NCBI GenBank assembly: GCA_016196225.1
Contig: JACPXZ010000004.1
Span: 1-53,248, forward strand
From: Candidatus Peregrinibacteria bacterium
GTDB lineage: Bacteria > Patescibacteriota > Gracilibacteria > Peribacterales > Peribacteraceae
Length of the DNA stretch: 53,248 bases
Reading direction: 5' to 3'
The notes beneath the pieces are model-generated. The model was not told the origin of the DNA, made no database searches, and saw only the letters and a list, made by a program, of their open reading frames with translations. The first letter of the stretch is position 1. Each line of letters begins with the position of its first letter. Shown in pieces: positions 21,828-30,591 of this stretch. Both the position numbers and the translations under genes were made by a program.

Positions 21828-24791
21828 TTATATAGGGCTAAAGTCCAAATTCGTAATTTTTTTCCAAACAGAAGAAATCACCTGTTTTAATTCTTTTTTC
21901 TCCGGTTCGTTTATCGAAAACACTCGTTCGACGGGTTTTTCCCCTCGTTCTCCGACAAAATCCAATACGAACTCTTCCGGATGAAGGTAGGGGCACGCCC
22001 CTTCGAGAAGAAGGGCATAAAAGGTTAACTGGCGGAAGTAATCGCCTTCCCGAATCTCTTTTTCGCTCCGGATACGCCCCGTTTTAAAATCAATCACCCG
22101 AACGCTGGCACTTTCCACAGCTACTCGATCGATACGATCGATCTTCCCCTTAAGAGGAATATCTTTGAGATGCATCGAGACATTTCGCTCAATAGAATCC
22201 ACACACGGTTTTGTTCCTGTAAGACGGTGCCGGTAGTACAACGGGAGTGATTCTTTTCCATGAAGAATCAAACGCAACCGTTCCTTCTCGATGAGAGCCT
22301 CACGCTGCGTAAGGTAGAGCTCAAAAACACGCAAAAATTCTTCCTGCGGCATCATTTCTCCACGCTTACAACGGAGTGCCCATTCTTTAAGGGCAAAATG
22401 TACGGCATTCCCGTACACCAAACTTGATTCTTTTGCTTGAGGCGTTTGCAGGAGATCCGAGGTAACAAATTCTTCCGGATTCTCTAAAAAACGATTGAGA
22501 GATGTCACCGACAGCCAGAAATCTTTTACGCGCATCTGCAGGAATGCCTTTAATTCGCTATCCATGACCCGCGGCTTCTTTGCAAGAACAAAGGATGATA
22601 GCAATGGGCTGCGTTCCTCTTCACACACATCTCCGCATTCCGCCAAAAATCGCGAGGGCATCTGGGGACGGTTGCTCCCTCCCTGGGATCGCTCCGAAGG
22701 ACACACAAAAATCACCTCTTTCCGTGCACGGGTGATCGCAACATAGGCCAAACGACGTTCGTCCTGCCCTTGTTCAAAGACTCTCTGCTCCTTCTCCCAT
22801 CCAAACAGAAGATGGAGGGGGAGTGTCAATGATGGCGGATGCCGCCGACGATCCCAATGTCCTTCACGAAAGGACGAAAGAATCACCGTATCAAACTCCA
22901 ATCCCTTGCTTTGATGGGCGGTCATAAGCTGCACCCCGCGATCGCAGAGTTTTGGAGGCTCGTAGGTCAAACGCAACTCCGGATAATCGGACGAGAGATA
23001 CAAATCAATATCACTCAAAAGGATATCAACGGTATAACCCGGATTCTCATATGTCCGATATTTGATACGATCAAAAAATACCTGCAATGGAACATACTCG
23101 AGAGGATCAATCTCCGATCCAACATGGGGGATCAGACCCGACTCCTTAAGTAATGCTTCCAGTGTTTGGACAACCGTTCTTGTTTCAATCTTATGGTAAA
23201 GATTGAGTAAAACATCACGTGCATGAATAAGCGATGTTCTATTGTAATAATACAATATGGCACCCCCCTCTTCCGGGATATCCAGATCCAAAAGAACCTG
23301 ATAAAGTGACTGATGCCTCTCTCGTGAACGGAAAAAGAGTCGCCCCAAATCCGCCGGATGGCACCCAAAACATGCACATCCAAGCGCACGCGCAAGAACA
23401 CTACTCTCGCAGGGGCATCTCACGGCCCTGAGAAGGATTACCACCTGCTGGACACCCGGATCGCTCAGCAGATCGAGCTTGCCACGCATCTCTACAGGGA
23501 TCCCTCGTGATTGGAGAGTGTCATAGAGCGGGAGAAGCTCGGTATTGGTTTGAGTAAATATGGCAATTTCTTCCGGTTTTTGGCCGCTATGAAGCCGTTC
23601 ATCAACCATATCCGCAATCACCGATGGTTCTGTCAAGTCGCTTGGGGTCTTTATATATCGGGGACGCGTTCCGGATGGTAGCAATGCAGCCGACGTTAGG
23701 TTCTTGTCCAGACCCGGAATCATTTTTGTCAGTCGCTCCGTATTGTGTTCAATCAGAGAACAAGCAGCATGGAGAACGGATGCACTACACCGATAACTTT
23801 TCGTAAGGATAATGATCTTCGTATCTTGAAACCGCTCCCGGAAGGCAATCATATTTTGGAGATTGGCCCCCTGAAAGCGATAAATCGCCTGATCATCGTC
23901 ACCGACGACAAAAATATTGGGGCTCTCGTCGGTATGTAGGGAGCGCGTCAGTCGATCAATTAAGCGGTATTGCGCTCCGTTCGTATCCTGAAATTCATCG
24001 ACCAGAATGTATTGGTAACGCTCCTGGAGAGCGGACAGTATCCAATCTTCCTCCTCTAAAACGTCCAAAACCCTAAGGATCATATCCTCATAATCATAAC
24101 GTCTGGTCGTCCTTAACATCGCCTGATACGCATGGAATAGCGTAAGAAATTCTTTGAACTTCTCTGCCAGAATGACGCTGCGTTCATGCACTTTTGTCCC
24201 AGCGGACCCGAGTGAAGACATTTCCGACTCGTAGGCTTCTGCAATACCATTAAGAACATCTTCACTTGCCACCCCCTCGCGCTTGAGGAGACTGATCTTC
24301 GAAAGAATCTCCATTGTTTTTGAATATGGATATTTTCGGTTTATCAGTCTATTAAGAGAAATATTTTGATCAATTATTTTATTCATTTCTCGCACCCGCT
24401 CCAGATCACTAATCTGCTCTAAAAGGGACCATTCTTCAAAAATATCCGGATACGACAGAATAATATCATTACAAAAACTGTGAATCGTCTGTATGGTCAC
24501 GCCATACGCCTCAACTCCGATAAGATTCCGCAACCTCTCTCGCATCGCCTTCGTTCCACTGACCGAAAACGTAAGGCAGAGGATATTGCCCGGTCGCATT
24601 TGTGTACGACGAAGGATTTGTGCGACCCGCATCGCGAGAACCTGTGTTTTTCCCGTTCCGGGACCCGCAATGACCATGATAGGTCCTTCGATCGTATCAA
24701 CGGCATTCTTTTGAGCAGCATTGAGTTTTTGATATTCGTCGTCAAACAATGTTGAGTCCTTTTTGGCTCCCTTTTGACGAATCGTTCTCAT
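21828..24791 (-). CDS. UvrD/Rep-family helicase fused to a RecB/Cas4-type nuclease
   Basis: A 987-aa superfamily 1A DNA helicase. Helicase motifs: Q/I region LNAAQKNAVDTIEGPIMVIAGPGTGKT (Walker A GPGTGKT), Ia LTFSVSGTKAMRERL, II ILVDEFQDTN, III VVGDDDQAIYRFQGA, IV SYRCSASVL, V LMTAHQSKGLEFDTVI and VI RRLAYVAITRARK. The C-terminal 200 residues carry a PD-(D/E)XK nuclease: YGNAVHFALKEWA, LKGKIDRIDR and VRVIDFKTGRIR hold the expected His, Asp, Asp and Lys. Cysteines near the end of the nuclease that would mark an iron-sulfur cluster are not seen. It is like AddA/AdnB-style or Bacteroidetes UvrD-nuclease fusions and should act in DNA repair. The start at 24791 lies 7 nt after a -10 TATAGT (24799-24804); the GTG at 24800 overlaps that box. 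Confidence 0.9.
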   Translation of the reverse strand: MRTIRQKGAKKDSTLFDDEYQKLNAAQKNAVDTIEGPIMVIAGPGTGKTQVLAMRVAQILRRTQMRPGNILCLTFSVSGTKAMRERLRNLIGVEAYGVTIQTIHSFCNDIILSYPDIFEEWSLLEQISDLERVREMNKIIDQNISLNRLINRKYPYSKTMEILSKISLLKREGVASEDVLNGIAEAYESEMSSLGSAGTKVHERSVILAEKFKEFLTLFHAYQAMLRTTRRYDYEDMILRVLDVLEEEDWILSALQERYQYILVDEFQDTNGAQYRLIDRLTRSLHTDESPNIFVVGDDDQAIYRFQGANLQNMIAFRERFQDTKIIILTKSYRCSASVLHAACSLIEHNTERLTKMIPGLDKNLTSAALLPSGTRPRYIKTPSDLTEPSVIADMVDERLHSGQKPEEIAIFTQTNTELLPLYDTLQSRGIPVEMRGKLDLLSDPGVQQVVILLRAVRCPCESSVLARALGCACFGCHPADLGRLFFRSRERHQSLYQVLLDLDIPEEGGAILYYYNRTSLIHARDVLLNLYHKIETRTVVQTLEALLKESGLIPHVGSEIDPLEYVPLQVFFDRIKYRTYENPGYTVDILLSDIDLYLSSDYPELRLTYEPPKLCDRGVQLMTAHQSKGLEFDTVILSSFREGHWDRRRHPPSLTLPLHLLFGWEKEQRVFEQGQDERRLAYVAITRARKEVIFVCPSERSQGGSNRPQMPSRFLAECGDVCEEERSPLLSSFVLAKKPRVMDSELKAFLQMRVKDFWLSVTSLNRFLENPEEFVTSDLLQTPQAKESSLVYGNAVHFALKEWALRCKRGEMMPQEEFLRVFELYLTQREALIEKERLRLILHGKESLPLYYRHRLTGTKPCVDSIERNVSMHLKDIPLKGKIDRIDRVAVESASVRVIDFKTGRIRSEKEIREGDYFRQLTFYALLLEGACPYLHPEEFVLDFVGERGEKPVERVFSINEPEKKELKQVISSVWKKITNLDFSPI

Positions 24792-24881
24792 CGGCATCAC
24801 TATACAGGATATCTGTATTCCCTTTATTTAAAAAAACTCTATACTGTATACTGTTTTTGTATCCCTTTCCCCTTATTTTTT

Positions 24882-25076
24882 ATGGATCTCGGATCTGTTG
24901 CGTGGCTGCTTGCCGTCGTCGGTGCCCTTAACTGGGGACTCGTTGGCCTCGGCGGCTTTCTTGGTGGCGACTGGAATGTCGTCCATGTGGTTCTCGGCGC
25001 TTGGCCGCAGGTGGAGTGGTTGGTGTATGTCCTCGTAGGCTTGAGTGGTTTGTATCTCGTCGTCAATAAAAAGTAG
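24882..25076 (+). CDS. DUF378 small membrane protein
   Basis: A 64-aa membrane protein with the DUF378 layout: first helix WLLAVVGALNWGLVGLGGF, short loop (GGDWNVVHVVLGAWPQ) and second helix VEWLVYVLVGLSGLYLVV ending in basic residues. The ALNWGLVG and VLVGLSGLY motifs are typical of this family, whose role is unknown. A longer frame begins at 24774 but runs through the helicase promoter and lacks family residues; the ATG at 24882 gives the exact family length. Two overlapping TATACT hexamers lie at 24840-24852, about 30 nt upstream, without a clear -35. Confidence 0.85.
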   Translation: MDLGSVAWLLAVVGALNWGLVGLGGFLGGDWNVVHVVLGAWPQVEWLVYVLVGLSGLYLVVNKK

Positions 25077-25092
25077 AACTTCCTACAAGCAA

Positions 25093-25124
25093 CAAAGAAT
25101 AGACGTTCAATCGTCTATTCTTTG
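25093..25124 (-). terminator. Perfect 13-bp hairpin at the rpoD end
   Basis: CAAAGAATAGACG / CGTCTATTCTTTG around TTCAAT. It spans the rpoD stop codon and lies between rpoD (minus) and the DUF378 gene (plus), so it could end both transcripts. There is no long T run on either side, so intrinsic termination is likely but not certain. Confidence 0.55.
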
Positions 25125-26594
25125 CTCTGCCCGGATTTCGATCTCATCGGCACAATAATCGCACTTGAGAAGTGGTTTTCCATACTTATTGACCTGCACC
25201 ATCTGTCCGCGATGACACTTTTGACAAAGCGTACTATGTGATATCGGACGCGATGTCCCCCGCTTGGGCGGAAGGCCGAACTCACGAATCGTTAGAGACC
25301 TGGGATGATCGCGCATTTTTTGAAGTACTTTTGCTTCAATTTGGCGGATCCGTTCCCGTGTCACCCCAAATTCACGACCGACTTCTTCCAGCGTATGACC
25401 GATCCCATCCTTTAATCCAAATCGCATCTCGATGATGCGTCGCTCTCGCGGTGTAAGGAATTCTAACATCGCATGAACATTTTCACGTTTGAGCTGACGA
25501 TTGGCGGATTCGAAAGGATTAATGGCATCTTCGTCTTCGATAAAATCTCCCAATTTGCTGTCTTCTTCGGATCCCACCGGCGCCTCAAGAGAAACGATAT
25601 CCTGACTGATCCGCTGAATGTGACGCACTCTCTTGATATCCATATCCATTTCGACCGATAGTTCTTCCACTGTTGGTTCGCGGCCGAGTTCCTGGACCAG
25701 ACGACGTTGGGTATGCGTGAGTTTATTGATCGTCTCCACCATATGTACGGGGATACGAATCGTCCGCGCCTGATCCGCAATCGCGCGCGTGATTGCTTGC
25801 CGTATCCACCAAGTAGCATAGGTGGAAAATTTGAATCCCCGCTCGGGATCGAACTTTTCTACCGCCCGGAACAGCCCGATATTCCCTTCTTGGATCAAAT
25901 CCAAAAAACTGAGTCCCCGTCCGATGTACTTTTTGGCAATACTCACGACCAATCGAAGATTTGCTTCGGCAAGTTGTTGCTTTGCCCCCGCATCGCCCTT
26001 CCGAATGCGACGTGCCAGTTCCACTTCTTTACGCGCATCAATCAGCGGAACACGACCGATCTCCGAAAGATACATGCGAACGGAATCATTGCTGATTTCC
26101 AATAAATCGATTTCCCGCTCTTTGCGTCGTTTAAGACGCTCTTCGGCACTCAATTCTTTCTCATCAATGGCGATACCTGCAGTAGCCACCACTTGCATAA
26201 TGTCTTCATTTTCTCCTTCGGTCATTTTTCCGACGACCGCTTCTTCCTCGTCTTCGTCTTCCTCTCCTTCTTCCTCTTCTGCGCTATCGGATACGATTTC
26301 CGTTAAATCTTCCGTTGGTTCCGGGATTTTAAGATTCCCTTCCTTGCCCTTCTTTTCCCAGATAAGCACATCTTTGACATCAATCACTTCAATCCCGAGA
26401 TCCACCAGTAATGAATAAATCTCATCGAGAAGATCGACGTTCTCCTCTGCATTGGGAACCGCTGCAATAATCTCCTGATGGGTGACATAACGCTGCTCCC
26501 GCCCCTTCTTGATCAGGTGTGTCACCTTATCCGGATACTTCTTGAGATCTTCCTCTGTGGGTTGTGCGATGAATTTTCGCGGATGTGAGGCCAT
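25107..26594 (-). CDS. rpoD: Primary sigma factor RpoD with an added C-terminal zinc ribbon
   Basis: A 495-aa housekeeping sigma70 factor, which directs RNA polymerase to promoters. Region 1.1-like N-terminus ([19 protein letters not shown]), an acidic stretch (about 95-130), region 1.2 ([16 protein letters not shown]), region 2 ([42 protein letters not shown]), region 3 ([13 protein letters not shown]) and region 4 ([22 protein letters not shown]). The normal protein ends soon after RSLTIREFG. Here about 50 residues follow, with Cys 457, 460, 478 and 481 ([13 protein letters not shown]...LLKCDYC), a CX2C-X17-CX2C zinc ribbon. It lies downstream of dnaG as in the classical dnaG-rpoD arrangement. 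A TATACT about 50 nt upstream may be its promoter. Confidence 0.95.
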   Translation of the reverse strand: MASHPRKFIAQPTEEDLKKYPDKVTHLIKKGREQRYVTHQEIIAAVPNAEENVDLLDEIYSLLVDLGIEVIDVKDVLIWEKKGKEGNLKIPEPTEDLTEIVSDSAEEEEGEEDEDEEEAVVGKMTEGENEDIMQVVATAGIAIDEKELSAEERLKRRKEREIDLLEISNDSVRMYLSEIGRVPLIDARKEVELARRIRKGDAGAKQQLAEANLRLVVSIAKKYIGRGLSFLDLIQEGNIGLFRAVEKFDPERGFKFSTYATWWIRQAITRAIADQARTIRIPVHMVETINKLTHTQRRLVQELGREPTVEELSVEMDMDIKRVRHIQRISQDIVSLEAPVGSEEDSKLGDFIEDEDAINPFESANRQLKRENVHAMLEFLTPRERRIIEMRFGLKDGIGHTLEEVGREFGVTRERIRQIEAKVLQKMRDHPRSLTIREFGLPPKRGTSRPISHSTLCQKCHRGQMVQVNKYGKPLLKCDYCADEIEIRAEQRIDD

Positions 26595-26715
26595 ATTTTC
26601 ACAGGCAAAGCGATCAGAAACGACGCCCCGCAGGGATACTCAATAAGTATACATCACGAAAGGGGTTCGTCCGTATGCTTTTTTTGCGATTTTTGGCATT
26701 CTTGCGCAATATATG

Positions 26716-28464
26716 TTAAATCCCCCCCACAGCCATTTTCCGCAGTTTAATGACCTCCTGATACTGCACTTCCAAACGACGAACATCCTCATGTTTTTCA
26801 TCTTTTTTTGCCCGAAGAATTTCTTCCTTGAGCATCTTCTGACGTATGCGAATCGCATCCTGATTGGCGATACGAATATTGCGTTTGATCTCGCGAACGG
26901 CAAACGAATCGGTCCAATCGGAAAAATGCTCCTCACAAAAGAGTTGGAGGATCCCTATCCGTTCTCGATACTCCTTGGAAATATCCGGGATCAAACAATC
27001 AAACGATATTCCTTCGTTGGTTCCCGATACGAGCGCATAAAGAACCTTTGCTATTCCTTCAGTCGGTACAATCAAATCATGAAAAAGTTCCCGGTATTGA
27101 GGGTAAAGCAGAAGTAAGCCGAGAGCGATTTCCACCGTTGCAAACAATCCCCCTTGGTGAGTAACGGATGGTAACGGATCACTGCGATTTGTAGGAACCG
27201 CCATTGCGCGATGAATATCGGCCTGCAATGCGGTCTCCGTTGTTCCGAATACGGACGCCGCCTCCGCAATATAATACTCACGCTCCACCATACTCGAGAT
27301 ACTAAGGATCAATGGAATGATTCTATCCAGTGCATGGCGTTTCCCCGCGGCATCGTTGGAGGCTCCTCTCATATCCAGTTCTTTGAACACAAGTTCAAGA
27401 TACGGTCGCCCGCCATCGCGAAGAAGTTCCGTGAGCATAGGCAAATTGTCTTGAGCAAGATCTGCGGGATCTTTTTTGGGGAGAAGAATGGAACGGACTT
27501 GCACCCCTTCCTGACTTAAAAGAATAAAAGAACGCTCTGCAGCCTCCTGCCCTGCACGGTCCTGATCGAGCAGAAGAATGACCGTATCGGCACAGCGCTT
27601 CATGAGGCGTACGTGCTCCTCAGTAAGAGCTGTTCCGCACGGCGAAATCACATTACCAAATCCTGCCCGAACAACGGCAAGAACATCGAAGTATCCCTCT
27701 ACAAGAATCACTTCCCTCTTCTCCCGAATATATTCTTTTGCACGATGGAGATTAAATAATATCGCACTTTTTCGATACAGCGACGAGTCCGGTGAATTCA
27801 TGTACTTGGGATCGCCTTCCCGCATGGCCCGACCTCCAAAACCAACGACTCGCCCGGCCCCGTCATGGATCGGGAAGATGATGCGATGACGAAAATAATC
27901 CCGCATATGTTCGTCTTTGAGATCACGCTGTATCGCTAATCCTGCCATCTTGATGACCGTACGGGAGAATCCCTTTGTAAGGAGATGTTCATACAATGCG
28001 CGTCCGCTACCCTGCGCAAAGCCGATCCCAAACTGTCCCTCCTCCTCCTCCGTTACTCCTCGACCACGCATATACGCACGCATATCCGACTCTTGTTTCA
28101 GAGCATGACAAAAAAACACTGCACTTGCATCCAGACACTGTCGGAGACGCTCTTTTTCATCTTTGGGGAGAGAGGACCCGCTGTGCATACTGATTTTTAT
28201 GCCGACCTTTTCTCCAAGATCCCGGAGAGCCTCTCGAAAGTCGACGCCCTCGATCGTTTGGTAAAAACTGAAAATATCCCCCCCTTTTTGACAGGCAAAA
28301 CAGTACGCAATCCCTTTGTCCGGGGAGACGAGTAAACTGGGATGAGTATCTTTATGGAATGGACAAAGACAGACAAATCCCCGACCTTTTTTTTGGAGAT
28401 GACAATATTGCCCAACCAACGTCTCAATGGGTAATCGCGCTTTGATATCGATGGTGGGATCCAT
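26716..28464 (-). CDS. dnaG: DNA primase
   Basis: A 582-aa primase that lays RNA primers at the fork. N-terminal zinc-binding domain with C-x2-H...C-x2-C (CLCPFHKDTHPSLLV; IAYCFACQKGG), the catalytic TOPRIM core (VGFGGRAMREGDPKYMNSPD; VILVEGYFDVLAV; VILLLDQDRAGQEAAERS) and a C-terminal helical helicase-interacting region. Length is normal. The start at 28464 follows a -10 TATAGT (28473-28478) by 8 nt; this box overlaps the stop of the acyl-CoA-ligase-like gene 9 bp upstream, so dnaG and rpoD can be expressed separately from it. The 121-bp gap down to rpoD holds no other gene. Confidence 0.95.
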   Translation of the reverse strand: MDPTIDIKARLPIETLVGQYCHLQKKGRGFVCLCPFHKDTHPSLLVSPDKGIAYCFACQKGGDIFSFYQTIEGVDFREALRDLGEKVGIKISMHSGSSLPKDEKERLRQCLDASAVFFCHALKQESDMRAYMRGRGVTEEEEGQFGIGFAQGSGRALYEHLLTKGFSRTVIKMAGLAIQRDLKDEHMRDYFRHRIIFPIHDGAGRVVGFGGRAMREGDPKYMNSPDSSLYRKSAILFNLHRAKEYIREKREVILVEGYFDVLAVVRAGFGNVISPCGTALTEEHVRLMKRCADTVILLLDQDRAGQEAAERSFILLSQEGVQVRSILLPKKDPADLAQDNLPMLTELLRDGGRPYLELVFKELDMRGASNDAAGKRHALDRIIPLILSISSMVEREYYIAEAASVFGTTETALQADIHRAMAVPTNRSDPLPSVTHQGGLFATVEIALGLLLLYPQYRELFHDLIVPTEGIAKVLYALVSGTNEGISFDCLIPDISKEYRERIGILQLFCEEHFSDWTDSFAVREIKRNIRIANQDAIRIRQKMLKEEILRAKKDEKHEDVRRLEVQYQEVIKLRKMAVGGI

Positions 28465-28472
28465 GGATCCGT

Positions 28473-28478
28473 ACTATA
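28473..28478 (-). promoter_or_regulatory. -10 element of dnaG
   Basis: TATAGT on the minus strand, 8 nt before the ATG, inside the stop region of the upstream gene. No convincing -35. Confidence 0.45.
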
Positions 28479-30579
28479 TACCCTTCTTCAATGCAAACGC
28501 CGATCCATTCCACATGGCAGCGATCTCTGCCGCAAAATATTCTTCGGTTTTACGCGGATGGGGGGCACCCGATGCCATCCGAATATCCGGAGGGACATCT
28601 CCAATGATCCGAAATGAATCGATGTATGCTCGTTGTTTGACAATCTTTAGCCGAAGTCGTTTTTCGACTTCATGCTGAAAAAGGAAACGGATTCCCGGAT
28701 GACTCCATTCCGGATGATCCGGATCAAACCCATCCATAGGATGTTCCAAACAATATTCTTTGATGGTATCAATCTTCGGGAAGATCAATACACCTAATCG
28801 ATCTTGCCCATTCCCAACGACCAATGCATCCTTGATCATCGGGCTTTCTTTGAGCAACGCCTCCATGGGAACAGGAAGCATAGATGCCCCCTTCCACTTC
28901 ACCATTCGTTTGAGCTGTCGCTCGTGGAGAATCACCTGTCGGGCGGCAGTTAAAACCTCCGTTGCGATCTCCACCACTTTCCCCTGATCTCCGGTGTGAA
29001 GCGCCTGATCGGGGACCAATTCTTCCTGCAATCCTGCGTCCCGATATTGTGAAACCCCCGGTCCGGCGATACAAATCTCTTCGTTGCCGTCGGCATTTTT
29101 TTCGATCCACGCAACGCTCCCCGCAACGGTGTCACCGACACTTGCCGCAAAATGCCCCTCTCCAAACTTGGCAATGCCGCACACTCCGGCTTCCGTAAGA
29201 CCATACCCCGAATGAAGTTCAATCCCCGGATAGTCGGGTGACCCTTTAAGAGCCGAAAAGAACGCGTAATCCTCTGCCAAAAGTTTTGCCCCTCCACTAA
29301 TCCCCCACCGCAAGGAACCTATCCCCGCACGACGACGAATCGTCGGATAGAGGAGATGCGCAATCGCCGCACGAATACCTGTTTTGATTGCCGTACATGC
29401 AGAGCCTTCCGGAATATTTTTTGCATACTCTTGCAAAAATGATTTCCAATACATGTCTGTTTTTTCGATCAGACAGACATCGCCTGTTCTGCGTGCACGG
29501 GCAATATCCGCCCATGCCACCCGTACCATGTCTCGTGCAAGAACCGAACGGACAAATCCCGGAACTTTCTGTTCGATACTCGTCCGCAAATATCGCCAAA
29601 AATCCGGAATAGCCGCAAATAATTCGAATCTTCCGTCCTGCAAGAGTGACGGACCGCCTTTTTTGAGACACCGAAGATCGGCCAACGTCACTTCTCCCCC
29701 CATGCTCAACGCCATTCCAAGCATCGTTTCTCCAAAAACATGATACGGCGGTAGTATATGGAGGTATCGCACGCCGGGAGGCGCATTAAGCACTCCCGGT
29801 GTTACGCAATATTGATAGAGCATATTGGCATGCGATACTTCCACCATTTTGGAAGAGAGCCCGCCCGTGCCGGGACTATAAAAAATAATGGCGTTATCGG
29901 ATATGCCAACATGCCGAGACCGATCCCGCAGTTCAGATTGTTCCATATCATGAGTGACGGGTTGACCGATCGCGCGCACGATACGTTCATCATCTTTATG
30001 AGTCACGCCAAAGATATGCTGTGTCGATCGCAGCATATTGATATGAGGAAATTCAACCGAATCTGCCCCTAGCACATGATGAATGGAACGCTCTTCATGA
30101 AGCGCCAACCATGGAACGTGCGCACGTTCCATCGCTTCGGCGGTCGTCATTCCCGCTTCTTCAATCCGCTCCGTCCACGGCAGAACGATTGCCCCGATGT
30201 ACTGGCAGGCAAGTTTGAGCACCAATGCATCAATATTATTTTCGGATACAATGCCGACACGCTCCCCGTGCTGAATCCCCAAACGAAGCAGCTCGCAAGC
30301 TCGCAAACAAACCGATTCTAAAAGTTGATGATACGTCAGGACATTTGCATCATGGGTATCTTCGTCTGGCGACTCACGGAGAGCCACTCTATCTCCGTAT
30401 CGATGAGCAAGGAATTCAACAAACGCGCCGATATTGCGTACCGGCAATGTATCAATGATTTCCTGATTCACTCGCAGACGATCCTCTTTTGTCCCCCAAC
30501 GCAGACGATCCCGGTAATCCGGTGGAAAATCCTTCTCTCCCCGCACATGTGATGGAAGAGTAACATCTTTCCCCAGCAT
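28474..30579 (-). CDS. AMP-forming acyl-CoA ligase-like protein (ANL superfamily)
   Basis: A 701-aa member of the adenylate-forming superfamily, by layout closest to long-chain acyl-CoA ligases: N-terminal part with VALRESPDED and ACELLRLGIQHGERVGIVSEN, the phosphate loop YSPGTGGLSSKMVEVSH, the later ELHSGYGLTEAG (A5) and LHTGDQGKV (A7), and a C-terminal lid with KRMVKWKGASMLPVPMEAL. The phosphate loop departs from the canonical TSGTTGxPKGV: the Thr-Thr-Gly run is T-G-G and the Pro-Lys is S-K. The protein may activate a different acid or be weakly active. No acyl-carrier or fatty acid synthesis genes are in the window. It starts 12 nt after the leuS stop, with a -10-like TAAGAT (30589-30594) over that stop. 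Confidence 0.75.
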   Translation of the reverse strand: MLGKDVTLPSHVRGEKDFPPDYRDRLRWGTKEDRLRVNQEIIDTLPVRNIGAFVEFLAHRYGDRVALRESPDEDTHDANVLTYHQLLESVCLRACELLRLGIQHGERVGIVSENNIDALVLKLACQYIGAIVLPWTERIEEAGMTTAEAMERAHVPWLALHEERSIHHVLGADSVEFPHINMLRSTQHIFGVTHKDDERIVRAIGQPVTHDMEQSELRDRSRHVGISDNAIIFYSPGTGGLSSKMVEVSHANMLYQYCVTPGVLNAPPGVRYLHILPPYHVFGETMLGMALSMGGEVTLADLRCLKKGGPSLLQDGRFELFAAIPDFWRYLRTSIEQKVPGFVRSVLARDMVRVAWADIARARRTGDVCLIEKTDMYWKSFLQEYAKNIPEGSACTAIKTGIRAAIAHLLYPTIRRRAGIGSLRWGISGGAKLLAEDYAFFSALKGSPDYPGIELHSGYGLTEAGVCGIAKFGEGHFAASVGDTVAGSVAWIEKNADGNEEICIAGPGVSQYRDAGLQEELVPDQALHTGDQGKVVEIATEVLTAARQVILHERQLKRMVKWKGASMLPVPMEALLKESPMIKDALVVGNGQDRLGVLIFPKIDTIKEYCLEHPMDGFDPDHPEWSHPGIRFLFQHEVEKRLRLKIVKQRAYIDSFRIIGDVPPDIRMASGAPHPRKTEEYFAAEIAAMWNGSAFALKKGI

Positions 30580-30591
30580 TAACCGGTCATC

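Noticed and set aside
24774-24881. Longer start for the DUF378 protein
   Set aside because: It would overlap the helicase promoter region and add residues absent from the family.
26640-26936. Minus-strand frame of 98 codons at the dnaG end
   Set aside because: It overlaps the dnaG C-terminus in another frame and has no start signal or domain.
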